Assembly (NCBI RefSeq): GCF_052115025.1
Contig: NZ_JBFRFW010000014.1
Span: 62,001 to 126,000 of the forward strand
DNA length: 64,000 nucleotides
Direction of reading: 5' to 3'
From: Bradyrhizobium_A sp052115025
GTDB lineage: Bacteria; Pseudomonadota; Alphaproteobacteria; Rhizobiales; Xanthobacteraceae
Under the pieces are notes generated by a model. That model worked only from the letters and a program-made list of their open reading frames with translations. It was not told the origin of the DNA and ran no database searches. Shown piece after piece: positions 50,494 through 61,149 of the stretch (its first letter is position 1; each line of letters starts with the position of its first letter). A program made the position numbers and the translations under genes.

Positions 50494-51861
50494 TCAGCCG
50501 ACGCCAAGGGCCTTGAGCTTGCGGTGCAGTGCCGATCGCTCCATGCCGACAAATTCCGCGGTCCGCGAGATATTGCCCGAAAACCGGCTGATCTGGGCGA
50601 TCAGATAGTCACGCTCGAACACTTCGCGCGCTTCGCGCAGCGGCAGCCCCATGATGTGCTCGCCGTTGTTGCTGGTCGGCATGGTCGGCACCATCGACCC
50701 GACATCCTGCGGCAGCATGTCAGCGGAGATCACTGCGTCGGGGTCGCCGCCGGCCAAGATCATCACCCGTTCGACGTTGTTGCGAAGCTGCCGCACGTTG
50801 CCGGGCCAGACATGGGATTGCAGCACGGCCATCGCGTCCTCGCCGATCTTGCGTTTCGGCAGGCCGGTCGTGGTCGAGATATGGTCCATGAAATACGTGA
50901 TCAGCTCGGGAATGTCCTCGCGACGCTCCGACAGCGGTGGGACACGGATCGGCACGACCGACAGGCGATGATAGAGATCTTCACGGAAGCGCCCCTCGGC
51001 AATCTCGCTCTCGAGGTTGCGCGCGGTCGACGACACGATGCGGACGTCGACATTGACCCTGGCGGTGCCGCCGACGCGCTGGAAGGTCTGGTCGACCAGC
51101 ACGCGCAGGATCTTGTTCTGCGTCTCGCGCGGCATGTCGGCGACTTCGTCGATGAACAGCGTGCCACCGTGGGCTTCCTCGAGGGCGCCCGTCTTGCGGC
51201 CACCCTCCTCCGGATTCTCCACGCCGAACAGCTCGATCTCCATGCGCTCGGGGGTGATGGCGGCGGCGTTGATCACCACGAACGGCCCTTCCGCCCGGCT
51301 CGACATGGCGTGCAGCGTCCGCGCCGTCAGTTCCTTGCCGCTGCCCGAGGGGCCGACGATCATGATGCGGCTGTTGGCCTTTGCCGCGCGCTCGGTGGTC
51401 TGGCGCAGCTGGTTCATGCATGGCGAGTGCCCGACCAGCGTGCTCGATACCGGCGCCATCTGCTTCAGTTCGCGGACCTCGCGCTTGAGGCGCGAATTTT
51501 CGAGCGCCCGCGTCGCCACCAGCACCAGGCGATCGGCCTTGAACGGCTTTTCGATGAAGTCATAGGCGCCGCGCTTGATCGCCGCGACCGCGGTCTCGAT
51601 GTTGCCGTGGCCGGAGATCATCACCACAGGCATCTCGGTATGGTCGCGCTTGATCTGTTCGAGGAGTTGCAGGCCATCGAGCTTGCTGCCCTGCAGCCAG
51701 ATGTCGAGAAACACCATGCTCGGCCGGCGGTTGGAGATTTCCGACAGCGCCTGGTCGCTGTCGCGTGCGGTGCGCGTCTTGAAGCCCTCGTCCTCCAGGA
51801 TGCCCGCGACCAGATCGCGAATATCGGCTTCGTCGTCGACGATCAGAATCTCGTTAGCCAT
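50494..51861 (-). CDS. ntrX: Nitrogen-control response regulator NtrX, without a GAFTGA motif
   Basis: A 455-residue response regulator: receiver (residues 1-120, phospho-acceptor Asp in MVFLDIW), AAA+ domain (about 140-370; Walker A GPSGSGKEL, Walker B GGTLFIDEVADMP) and C-terminal Fis-type helix-turn-helix (ISRTAEFVGMERSALHRKLKALGV). The loop that contacts sigma-54 and normally reads GAFTGA instead reads GVENPEEGGRKTGALEEA, so classical sigma-54 activation is unlikely. Start overlaps the ntrY stop by 8 bases. NtrX affects nitrogen, cell-cycle and envelope genes in related bacteria. Confidence 0.95.
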   Translation of the reverse strand: MANEILIVDDEADIRDLVAGILEDEGFKTRTARDSDQALSEISNRRPSMVFLDIWLQGSKLDGLQLLEQIKRDHTEMPVVMISGHGNIETAVAAIKRGAYDFIEKPFKADRLVLVATRALENSRLKREVRELKQMAPVSSTLVGHSPCMNQLRQTTERAAKANSRIMIVGPSGSGKELTARTLHAMSSRAEGPFVVINAAAITPERMEIELFGVENPEEGGRKTGALEEAHGGTLFIDEVADMPRETQNKILRVLVDQTFQRVGGTARVNVDVRIVSSTARNLESEIAEGRFREDLYHRLSVVPIRVPPLSERREDIPELITYFMDHISTTTGLPKRKIGEDAMAVLQSHVWPGNVRQLRNNVERVMILAGGDPDAVISADMLPQDVGSMVPTMPTSNNGEHIMGLPLREAREVFERDYLIAQISRFSGNISRTAEFVGMERSALHRKLKALGVG

Positions 51862-54154
51862 GAGTCACGCCTGCCTGTTTCGGAGCCGTTTCGGCTTTTG
51901 TTTCCGTTGTCGCGGTACCAACAGCATGTCCCGAAGCCGCAAACCGCAGTCGCATCCAGGCGCCACGCGCGCCGGGACGTATGTTCGACGCATCATTGAG
52001 CTCGATGCGTCCGCCGTGGTCTTCCAGCACGCGCCCGACGATGGCAAGACCAAGTCCAGTACCCTTCTCGCGGGTGGTCACATAGGGCTCGAGCAGCCGC
52101 GAGCGGCTTTCCTTCGGCAGCCCGATGCCGTTGTCGATGACATCGATGACGATATCGTCGCCATCGCGGCCGGCGACGACATCGATCCGGCCGCGATCGA
52201 GCTCGTCCGGCGGCACTGCGCCGATTGCTTCCGCCGCGTTCTTGATGATGTTCTGCAGCGCCTGGGAGATCAGCCGGCGATCGAAGCGCGCCTGCATCGG
52301 GTCTTCCTTGATCTCCGCCGCGATCTCGATATCCGGATGCCCGACCCGCATCAGGAACACGACCTGCCGCACCGTGTCGGCGACATCCTCCAGCTCTATC
52401 ACCGGCTTCGGCATTCGGGCGAAGCGCGAGAATTCGTCGACCATGCGGCGAATGTCGTCGACCTGGCGCACGATGGTGTCGGTGCACTGCTCGAAGATCG
52501 GCTTGTCCTCGACGATCACCTTGCCGAACTTGCGGCGGATGCGCTCGGCGGACAACTGGATCGGGGTCAGCGGATTCTTGATCTCATGGGCGATACGGCG
52601 GGCGACATCGCCCCAGGCCGAGGTGCGCTGGGCTGTCACCAGCTCGGTGATGTCGTCGAGAGTGATGATGTAGCTGTCACGCGCCGGGTTGTTCTGTTCG
52701 GCGCTGATGCGCACCGACAGGTTGCGTTCGAGATTGTCGCGGCTGACCGTGACCTGGCCCTGCACCAGCCGCTGAGTGCCTTCGCGGACATTGGCCATCA
52801 TCTCGTTCAGCTCGGGAAGCACCTCGGCGAGCGGATGGCCGAGCGTCTCGGATTCCGAATGGCCGATCAGCTTTTCCGCGGAACGGTTCAGCACGCCGAC
52901 ATTGCCGGAGGCGTCGACACCGATGATGCCGGCGCTCGCCGACGACAGCACGGCCTCGATGAAGCGCCGGCGGCTGTCGATCAGGTCGCTGGCGCTCACC
53001 AGTTCGTCACGCTGGGTGCGCAGTTCCTGCGTCATCTTGTTGAAGGTCTCACCGAGATGGGCGAGGTCGCCCTCGGATTTGACCACCGGCACCTGGACAT
53101 GCAGGTCACCGGTCGAGACCATGTTGGCGGCGCTCATCAGTCGCCGGATCGGGGCCACCAGCCAGTTGGCGAAGTTGAGGCCGATCAGCACCGCCGACAT
53201 CAGCACGGTCAGCGCGATGACGGTGAACATCAGCGCGAACGCGACCTGAATGCCGAGCCGGCGGGTTTCCAGCGCGGCATAGAGCGCAGCCCCTTCCTGG
53301 GTCTCATGCACCAGCGTGACCACGCGCGGATCGAGCAGCCGCGCCACATACAGGAAGGTGTCGCTGAAGGCGCGCAGCCGGATGACGGCCGCGACGTAAT
53401 TTCCCTCCGTGATGACGGCGATTTCCGGTTGCTCCTCCCCGACATTGCTGAGGAAGTCCGCTCGCGGCGCCATGAAATTCTGCAGGATTCCGGTCTGGGC
53501 GCTTTCCAGGACGTGCCCTTCCTTGTCGATCAGCATCGCGCCGGGAAGGTTGCGGGTCGTTGCGTCCGATGTCAGCAGGTTGCGGAAGGACACGCGATCC
53601 TGGTCGTACAGCGGCCGGGCCCGGGCAAGGTCATTGGCCATCCCCATGACGTCGCCGCCGATCAGCTGGGCATGCTCGTTCAGGTAGGCCTTGGCCACGA
53701 TCAGCGAGTTTTCGATCACCCCCCGCGTCCGAACCGAGAACAGGCGGTCGAGGCCGCGATCGATGGTGACGTTGGCGACGATCGACACCAGAACTGCCGG
53801 CAACACCGCGATGAACGAGAACAGCGCCACGATCTGGACATGCAGGCGGGCTGCCGCGCGGCCGCGCCGACGGGCCTGGACCACCTTCCAGATCTCGCGG
53901 ACGATGATCGCCACCAGCATCAGGATGGTGCCGGTGTTGATCGCCAGGAACGTGGTGACGACCTTGTCCGTCGCCCGGATCGGCGTCAGCTCGGTCAGCA
54001 CCACGAAGGTGAGGAAAGCCGACAGCAACGACACGCCGACGGCGAACGGCACGACCCACCGCTGCAGCGGCCAGGCGCGCGGTTCTGCAAACGACGGGTC
54101 AAACGTCTGGGCCGGCGTTTCTGCGCTGGTCATTCCGAAGATACGATTTGCCAA
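51854..54154 (-). CDS. ntrY: Membrane sensor histidine kinase NtrY
   Basis: A 766-residue sensor with several N-terminal membrane helices and a periplasmic part, HAMP (about 310-370), PAS, and the kinase core: phospho-accepting H in ARRIAHEIKNPLTPIQL, N box NIIKNAAEA, G1 DNGIGL and G2 GTGLGLAIV. It phosphorylates NtrX encoded immediately downstream (overlapping). The 192-base gap to ntrC contains no gene. The signal sensed is unknown; respiratory or nitrogen stress has been suggested in relatives. Confidence 0.94.
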   Translation of the reverse strand: MANRIFGMTSAETPAQTFDPSFAEPRAWPLQRWVVPFAVGVSLLSAFLTFVVLTELTPIRATDKVVTTFLAINTGTILMLVAIIVREIWKVVQARRRGRAAARLHVQIVALFSFIAVLPAVLVSIVANVTIDRGLDRLFSVRTRGVIENSLIVAKAYLNEHAQLIGGDVMGMANDLARARPLYDQDRVSFRNLLTSDATTRNLPGAMLIDKEGHVLESAQTGILQNFMAPRADFLSNVGEEQPEIAVITEGNYVAAVIRLRAFSDTFLYVARLLDPRVVTLVHETQEGAALYAALETRRLGIQVAFALMFTVIALTVLMSAVLIGLNFANWLVAPIRRLMSAANMVSTGDLHVQVPVVKSEGDLAHLGETFNKMTQELRTQRDELVSASDLIDSRRRFIEAVLSSASAGIIGVDASGNVGVLNRSAEKLIGHSESETLGHPLAEVLPELNEMMANVREGTQRLVQGQVTVSRDNLERNLSVRISAEQNNPARDSYIITLDDITELVTAQRTSAWGDVARRIAHEIKNPLTPIQLSAERIRRKFGKVIVEDKPIFEQCTDTIVRQVDDIRRMVDEFSRFARMPKPVIELEDVADTVRQVVFLMRVGHPDIEIAAEIKEDPMQARFDRRLISQALQNIIKNAAEAIGAVPPDELDRGRIDVVAGRDGDDIVIDVIDNGIGLPKESRSRLLEPYVTTREKGTGLGLAIVGRVLEDHGGRIELNDASNIRPGARGAWMRLRFAASGHAVGTATTETKAETAPKQAGVTHG

Positions 54155-54346
54155 GGTCAGCTAACAGATGGTGGAAGGACATCCACCACCCCTCTGGGCG
54201 GATACGGGCCGCACTTAACTGATGCAACTATACAACATTGTTGCTCAATTGCGACATTTCCGCGGCGTCTCATCCCCCGAAAACCGGCGAGATGTGCCTT
54301 GCGGCTCGTCCTGCGGGCGCCAAACCTGTGCAAAAGGAGCTGTCGG

Positions 54347-55789
<1,443 letters not shown>

Positions 55790-55801
55790 TTTCGAAAGTC
55801 C

Positions 55802-56974
55802 TCATCTTGTGCGATGTGAGGCGGACGCCGACGGTCCCGGTCCGTCGCCGCCGGTGCTGGAATCGTTCTTGGCTTCGTTGAACATCGGCAGCAGCACGCG
55901 GAAGGTGGTCTTCCGCGGCACCGATTCACATTCGATGATGCCGCCATGATCGCCGACGATCTTCGCCACCAATGCAAGACCGAGGCCACTGCCGGTCGGC
56001 TTGGTGGTGACGAAGGGATCGAACAGGTTGGGCATCAGGTCGTCGGGCACCCCCGGCCCGTTGTCCTTGACGCAGAATTCGAGCGGCAATGACACGCGTG
56101 ACTTCTTGCCGGGAATCGACAGCCGCACCCCCGGGCGGAACGCGGTGGTGAGCTGGATCTCGGCGTCGCTGCCCATGTCCATCACCGCTTCGGCGGCGTT
56201 TTTCACCAGATTGAGAAACACCTGGATCAACTGGTCCTGGTTGGCGAGCACCGGCGGCAACGACGGGTCGTAGTCCTCGACGAAGCGGATGTCGCGCGCA
56301 AAACCCGACTGCGCCAGCCGTTTGACGTGGTCGAGCACCGAATGGATGTTGACGGGGCCGCGCGTCACTGGCCGCTCGTCGCCGAACACCTCCATGCGGT
56401 CGACCAGGGTGACGATGCGGTCGGCCTCGTCGCAGATCAGGCGGGTCAGCGTGCGGTCTTCGGGCGACGCGGCCTGCTCCAGTAGCTGCGCGGCGCCGCG
56501 AATGCCCGACAGCGGGTTCTTGATCTCGTGTGCCAGCATCGCGGCCAGCGCGATCACCGAGCGCGCGGCACTGCGATGGGTGAGCTGGCGATCCATCTTG
56601 TCGGCGATGCTGCGCTCCTGCAGCATCACCACGATGTGGCCCGGCTTCTCGTTGAGCGGCGCGACATGCAGGTCGACCTGACGGACGCCGCCCATGCGCG
56701 GTGTTCCCAGATCGACCTTGTACTCGTTGACTGGCGAATTGCCCTGCCGCACCTGGTCGATCAGCGCCAGCAACGGGCTGCCGAACGGCACGAGGTCCTT
56801 GAGCGACTGGCGCTGCAGCAGCTGGATCGAGGTTTCGAAGAACGCCTCGGCGGCCATGTTGGCGTCGACGATCTTGCCGTCCGGTGCGATCAGCATCACC
56901 GGGTTCGGCAAGGCGTTGAGGATCGCCTCGCTCTCGGGCCGCAGTGGGGGGCGATGCTCGGCGGCCATGGTCAT
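55802..56974 (-). CDS. ntrB: Nitrogen sensor kinase/phosphatase NtrB
   Basis: A 390-residue cytoplasmic kinase. PAS domain (about 15-120), phospho-accepting histidine in MLAHEIKNPLSGIRGAAQL, N box FLNLVKNAAEAV, G1 KDNGPGVPDD, G2 GSGLGLALVAKIV. It controls NtrC phosphorylation under PII (GlnB/GlnK). Its start overlaps the dusB stop, so dusB-ntrBC is an operon, the widespread alphaproteobacterial order. Confidence 0.97.
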   Translation of the reverse strand: MTMAAEHRPPLRPESEAILNALPNPVMLIAPDGKIVDANMAAEAFFETSIQLLQRQSLKDLVPFGSPLLALIDQVRQGNSPVNEYKVDLGTPRMGGVRQVDLHVAPLNEKPGHIVVMLQERSIADKMDRQLTHRSAARSVIALAAMLAHEIKNPLSGIRGAAQLLEQAASPEDRTLTRLICDEADRIVTLVDRMEVFGDERPVTRGPVNIHSVLDHVKRLAQSGFARDIRFVEDYDPSLPPVLANQDQLIQVFLNLVKNAAEAVMDMGSDAEIQLTTAFRPGVRLSIPGKKSRVSLPLEFCVKDNGPGVPDDLMPNLFDPFVTTKPTGSGLGLALVAKIVGDHGGIIECESVPRKTTFRVLLPMFNEAKNDSSTGGDGPGPSASASHRTR

Positions 56975-58092
56975 GCGGCGGACCTCCAGGCGAAATCATC
57001 GAAGGCCGCGCGCAGCGAGCGCTGCACCGCAGCCGGCTCTTCAGCGGTCAGAATCTCGCCGCGCCAGCGCTTCAGGCTCTCGACCGGCGCGGCGCTGCTC
57101 TCGGCGGCGGCATCGAGCGCCCAGCCGAGATGCTTGCGCGCATGGCGCAGCCCGACCCGCACGCCATAATGCGCGAGCACCTCATCATAGAGCCGGCTGA
57201 TATAGCCGAGCTGGATCGCAAGCTCGGGCGCCTGTTCGGTGACGCCCGACTGGATGCGGCGACCGATCTGCCCTGGCAGCCAAGGCTGTCCCTGCGCTCC
57301 CCGCCCTATCATCACGGCGTCGGCCCCAGAGAGCTCGAGCGCGGTGATGGCCTGGTCGAATGAGGTGATGTCACCGTTGACCACGAGCGGCAGGTCCGTC
57401 GCCTCACGCACGGCGCGCACCGCGCGCCAGTCGGCCTGGCCCTTGTAGAACTGGCAGCGGGTGCGGCCATGCACCGTGATCATCCGCACGCCGGCATCTG
57501 CTGCGCGTCGCGCCAGCTCGGGCGCGTTGAGCGAGCGCTCGTCCCAGCCGAGCCGCATCTTGAGGGTGACGGGCACTTCGACGGCGTCGACGGTCGCCTC
57601 GATCAGGGTCAGGGCGTGATCGAGATCGCGCATCAAGGCTGAACCCGACTGCCCGCCGGTGACATGCCGCGCCGGACAACCCATGTTGATATCGATGACG
57701 TCGGCGCCGGCCGCAGCGGCGATCTTGGCGCCCTCCGCCATCCAGCGCCCCTCACAGCCTGCAAGCTGCACCACATGCGGGCCGATTCCGGCGGCCTCAC
57801 AGCGCAGCTGCGAGCGCGGCAGCCCCTGCGCCAGGTCTTCACTGGCGGTCATTTCCGATACGACAAGACCGACACCGAGCTCCGCCACCAGGCGGCGGAA
57901 TGGTGCATCGGTAATTCCGGACATGGGTGCCAGCAGAACGCGATTGGCGATCGCGATGTCGCCGATCGCGAGCGGCGCCGGCTCGGAGGGGGCAAGACCC
58001 TGAAGCGATGGCTCTGACAAAGCTCTTCTCGTTTCACCACTGGCCGCGACATTGCGGCTGTCGTATCGCGCAATTTCTGGGCATTGATACAA
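56971..58092 (-). CDS. dusB: tRNA dihydrouridine synthase DusB (NifR3)
   Basis: A flavoenzyme that reduces U to dihydrouridine in tRNA. Marks: APMSGITDAPFRRL, DINMGCPARHVTGGQSGSALM with the catalytic cysteine, TVHGRTRCQFYKG, and VNGDITS and MIGRGAQGQPW for FMN binding. The frame gives 373 residues, longer than the usual 320-340, so the true start may be an internal TTG/GTG after the first 30 residues, which look atypical. In this group it is named nifR3 for its place before ntrB. Divergent from ispDF with 307 bases between. Confidence 0.93.
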   Translation of the reverse strand: MYQCPEIARYDSRNVAASGETRRALSEPSLQGLAPSEPAPLAIGDIAIANRVLLAPMSGITDAPFRRLVAELGVGLVVSEMTASEDLAQGLPRSQLRCEAAGIGPHVVQLAGCEGRWMAEGAKIAAAAGADVIDINMGCPARHVTGGQSGSALMRDLDHALTLIEATVDAVEVPVTLKMRLGWDERSLNAPELARRAADAGVRMITVHGRTRCQFYKGQADWRAVRAVREATDLPLVVNGDITSFDQAITALELSGADAVMIGRGAQGQPWLPGQIGRRIQSGVTEQAPELAIQLGYISRLYDEVLAHYGVRVGLRHARKHLGWALDAAAESSAAPVESLKRWRGEILTAEEPAAVQRSLRAAFDDFAWRSAA

Positions 58093-58399
58093 CTTGCCTA
58101 TAGTTTAGCCAAAACGGATCGGTATGCAAGTGCAGCGCAACAAAATGCACCGAATTCGCGCAGCTTGCCGCAGCTGCCTATTGTCGCTGCAGGGCGATGT
58201 CGGAATCCGTCGATAAATCATAGAGTTTGGTCGGCGCCTCGGGGGCTGCCCAAGGTCCATTCGGCCTGCCGTCGCGCAGGGGCCGGTATACCAAAGGAGG
58301 AATCGTGCTGTTTTCCTCGCCGGCATGCTATGGGCAGGTCCGAAATTGGCCGACACGCTGCCTCCCTCTCCCATAACACGCTTCAAAGACAGATATTTC

Positions 58400-59581
58400 A
58401 TGACGAATCGACCGAAAGCCGCCGCCATCATCGTCGCCGCGGGGCGCGGCCTGCGTGCCGGCCCTGGCGGGCCGAAGCAATTTCGCTCCATTGCCGGCCG
58501 CACCGTGGTGGCCCGGGCGATGGCGCCATTCTGTGCTCATTCCGGCATCATCGCGGTCCAGCCGGTGCGCCATGCCGACGATGCCGCGATTTTCGACGAA
58601 GCGATCCAGGGACTGACCTGTCGTCCGGCCGTCGCCGGCGGCGCTACGCGCCAGGCCTCGGTCCGCGCCGGTCTCGAGGCGCTCGCGGCCGACGCGCCGG
58701 ACATCGTGCTGATCCATGACGCCGCCCGCGCCTTCGTCACCGAGGCGGTGATCACGCGCGCGATCGCTGCGGCGGGCCAGACCGGTGCAGCGATTCCGGT
58801 GGTGGCCGTGACCGACACCATCAAGCAGGTCGACGCCGCGGGCGCGGTCGCCGCGACGCCGGACCGCGCGACGCTGCGCATCGCGCAGACGCCGCAGGCG
58901 TTTCGTTTCGACGTGATTCTCGAGGCGCATCGTCGTGCCGCGCGCGAGGGCCGTGACGATTTCACCGACGATGCCGCGCTCGCCGAGTGGGCGGGATTGA
59001 CGGTTGCGACCTTTGAAGGCGATGTTGCGAACATGAAGCTGACCACTCCCGAAGACTTCGCCCGCGAGGAGGCCCGCCTCGGTGCCGCGCTCGGCGATAT
59101 CCGTGTCGGCACCGGCTACGACGTGCATGCTTTCGGCGATGGCGATCACCTGATGCTGTGTGGCGTGCGCGTGCCCTACAGCCGCGGCTTCCTGGCGCAT
59201 TCCGACGGCGACGTCGGCCTGCATGCCATCGTCGACGCCATTCTCGGCGCGCTCGCCGACGGGGATATCGGCTCGCACTTCCCGCCGAGCGATCCGCAGT
59301 GGAAGGGCGCCGCGTCCGACAAGTTCCTGGCCTACGCCATGGAGCGGGTCGCCGCCCGCGGCGGCCGTGTCGCGCATCTTGAAGTCACCATGATCTGCGA
59401 GACGCCGAAGATCGGTCCGCTGCGCGACGCCATGCGCGCACGTATCGCAGAGATCACCGGGCTGCCGGTGACGCGGGTCGCGGTCAAGGCCACCACCAGC
59501 GAGAAGCTCGGCTTCACCGGTCGCCAGGAAGGCATTGCCGCCACGGCGAGTGCGACCGTGCGCCTGCCCTGGACCGACTGA
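58400..59581 (+). CDS. ispDF: Bifunctional IspD-IspF (MEP pathway)
   Basis: A 393-residue fusion. N-terminal half (about 1-225) is the cytidylyltransferase: AAAIIVAAGRGLRAG, PKQF, LIHDAARAFVT, and AQTPQAFR. C-terminal half is the cyclodiphosphate synthase: GTGYDVHAFGDGDHLMLCGV, LAHSDGDVGLHAI, GDIGSHFPPSDPQWKGA, and ATTSEKLGFTGRQEGI. They make and cyclise CDP-methylerythritol intermediates for isoprenoids. The fusion is common in alphaproteobacteria. ATG 58400 is chosen because the upstream frame is non-conserved. Confidence 0.96.
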   Translation: MTNRPKAAAIIVAAGRGLRAGPGGPKQFRSIAGRTVVARAMAPFCAHSGIIAVQPVRHADDAAIFDEAIQGLTCRPAVAGGATRQASVRAGLEALAADAPDIVLIHDAARAFVTEAVITRAIAAAGQTGAAIPVVAVTDTIKQVDAAGAVAATPDRATLRIAQTPQAFRFDVILEAHRRAAREGRDDFTDDAALAEWAGLTVATFEGDVANMKLTTPEDFAREEARLGAALGDIRVGTGYDVHAFGDGDHLMLCGVRVPYSRGFLAHSDGDVGLHAIVDAILGALADGDIGSHFPPSDPQWKGAASDKFLAYAMERVAARGGRVAHLEVTMICETPKIGPLRDAMRARIAEITGLPVTRVAVKATTSEKLGFTGRQEGIAATASATVRLPWTD

Positions 59582-59615
59582 GGACGGATGACCGCATGGA
59601 GCCGGAGCGCCTGAC

Positions 59616-60218
59616 ATGACCAGCCGCGATCCTCGCGCCCTCGCCCGCTCCCTGCTCGACCTGTGCCGGATGCGCAAGCTGACGATCGCGACCGCCGAAT
59701 CCTGCACCGGTGGCCTCGTCGCCGGCGCGCTGACCGAGATTCCCGGCTCCTCTGACGTGATCGACCGCGGCTTCGTGACCTATTCCAACGAGGCCAAGCG
59801 CGAAATGCTCGGCGTGTCGGCGTCGACGCTGGAGACCTTCGGCGCGGTCAGCAAGGAGACCGCGATTTCGATGGCGGTGGGTGCGCTGGAGACGGCGGAC
59901 GTCGACCTCGCGGTGTCGATCACCGGCATCGCCGGCCCTGGCGGCGCGACGCCGGGCAAGCCGGTTGGCCTCGTGCATTTTGCGGTCGCCGCACGTGACG
60001 GCCGCATCGTGTCGCGCGAGAAGCGTTTCGGCGCCGTCGGGCGCAGCGTCGTGCGCCAGTCGTCGGTGATCGAGGCGTTGAAGCTGCTGGCCGAACTGGC
60101 GCGCGGTCCGTCGAGCACGGTCAAGCGCCCGCGCGCTGCCGCCCATAGATCACGTCGGCACGCTTCTCGAAAGCCGCGGCAAAGCGCTGGAACGCGGCGT
60201 CGAACATCGCGCCCATGA
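59616..60218 (+). CDS. pncC: CinA-family nicotinamide-nucleotide amidase with an unusual basic tail
   Basis: A 200-residue product whose first 163 residues are a normal CinA C-terminal domain: TIATAESCTGGLVAGALTEIPGSS (catalytic Ser), FVTYSNEAKREMLGV, and ITGIAGPGGATPGKPVGLVH. It deamidates NMN in pyridine recycling. The last 37 residues (RPRAAAHRSRRHASRK...) are arginine-rich, unlike the family, and are read antisense to the ratA-like gene. This suggests loss of the original stop by mutation. Otherwise the gene follows ispDF as in relatives. Confidence 0.88.
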   Translation: MTSRDPRALARSLLDLCRMRKLTIATAESCTGGLVAGALTEIPGSSDVIDRGFVTYSNEAKREMLGVSASTLETFGAVSKETAISMAVGALETADVDLAVSITGIAGPGGATPGKPVGLVHFAVAARDGRIVSREKRFGAVGRSVVRQSSVIEALKLLAELARGPSSTVKRPRAAAHRSRRHASRKPRQSAGTRRRTSRP

Positions 60219-60588
60219 GCATGGCGAGCATCCGGCTCTTGAATTCGTAGGCGATGAAAAAGCTGACATTGCAGGTCGTGTCGCCCGTCGGCTCGAAGGT
60301 CCAGCGGTTCTCCAGATGGCTGAACGGGCCCTGCAGATACTCGACCAGGATCTTGCGGTTGGCACGCTCCAGCGTCACGCGGCTGGTGAATCGCTCGCGT
60401 ACCAGCTTGAACGACACGGTCATGTCGGCCACCACGACCTCGCTGCCATCCGGCCTGGCCGTGCGGCTGCGCACCTTCAGCGCCTCGCACAGCGGCACGA
60501 ATTCCGGATAGCGCTCGACGTCGGCCACCAGATCGAACATCTGCTCGGCGTTGTGCTGGACGCGGCGTCGGCTGGAGAATTTCGGCAC
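60121..60588 (-). CDS. RatA/Coq10-type START-domain protein
   Basis: A 155-residue protein of the COQ10/RatA family: MPKFSSRRRVQHNAEQMFDLVADVERYPEFVPLC at the start and later FSHLENRWTFEP and EFKSRMLAMLMGAMFDAAF. Mitochondrial homologues bind ubiquinone; E. coli RatA inhibits ribosome subunit joining. The alphaproteobacterial version is likely a ubiquinone-binding helper. Convergent with the CinA gene with 98 bases of overlap; starts 2 bases after the P-loop gene, downstream of lipA. Confidence 0.9.
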   Translation of the reverse strand: MPKFSSRRRVQHNAEQMFDLVADVERYPEFVPLCEALKVRSRTARPDGSEVVVADMTVSFKLVRERFTSRVTLERANRKILVEYLQGPFSHLENRWTFEPTGDTTCNVSFFIAYEFKSRMLAMLMGAMFDAAFQRFAAAFEKRADVIYGRQRAGA

Positions 60589-60590
60589 GG

Positions 60591-61127
60591 TCAGGCTCCG
60601 ATCGTCACGGCAGCGGGCGACCGGCCGGCGAGATAATGGTTTGCCTCGCCACGACTGGCGAAACGCACGAAGGTCTGGTCAGGCCGCAGCCCCTCGAAGA
60701 ATGCGAGCAGTTTTGGGCGCTGCTGCGCGCGATACGTCCAGACATAGCGGAAGAATGCGAGGTCGATCCGTTCCGGGCAGCCCTCGGCCATTTCCGGCCG
60801 CACCTGCCCGTGGCTGCGGATGATCCGCGACAGGATGCCGGCCACGCAGACCCATCGCGGCAGATCGAACCAGAAGATCGTATCCGCCAGCGTCCGCCGC
60901 AACTGGCCTGCCCCGTGGTTCAAATAGTTGCCGTCCATGATCCACGCCGGCTGCTGCGCCGCTTCGATCATCTGCTGCGTGAAGCCTGCCGTTTCGGATG
61001 GCTGCCAGCCGGGCCGCCAGTACAGCGCATCGATCGAAACCATCGGCAGGCCGGTGGCCTGCGACAGCTGTCTGGCAAATGTCGATTTTCCGGATCCCGA
61101 GGATCCCAGCACCAGCACCCGTCGCAT
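60591..61127 (-). CDS. P-loop kinase-like protein (FlaR/topology-modulation type)
   Basis: A 178-residue nucleotide-binding protein. The P-loop is VLGSSGSGKSTFARQ, followed by SIDALYWRPGWQP and WIMDGNY, and IFWFDLPRWVCVAGILSRII, the pattern of proteins annotated as adenylate-kinase-like topology modulation proteins. Substrate is unknown. It sits between lipA and ratA on one transcript (gaps 22 and 2 bases). The function is inferred only from fold. Confidence 0.8.
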   Translation of the reverse strand: MRRVLVLGSSGSGKSTFARQLSQATGLPMVSIDALYWRPGWQPSETAGFTQQMIEAAQQPAWIMDGNYLNHGAGQLRRTLADTIFWFDLPRWVCVAGILSRIIRSHGQVRPEMAEGCPERIDLAFFRYVWTYRAQQRPKLLAFFEGLRPDQTFVRFASRGEANHYLAGRSPAAVTIGA

Positions 61128-61149
61128 GATGTGTGGTCCGAAGCAGCCC

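Noticed and set aside
58093..58399. Gene between dusB and ispDF
   Set aside because: The gap has only frames overlapping both ends; it is likely the divergent promoter region.
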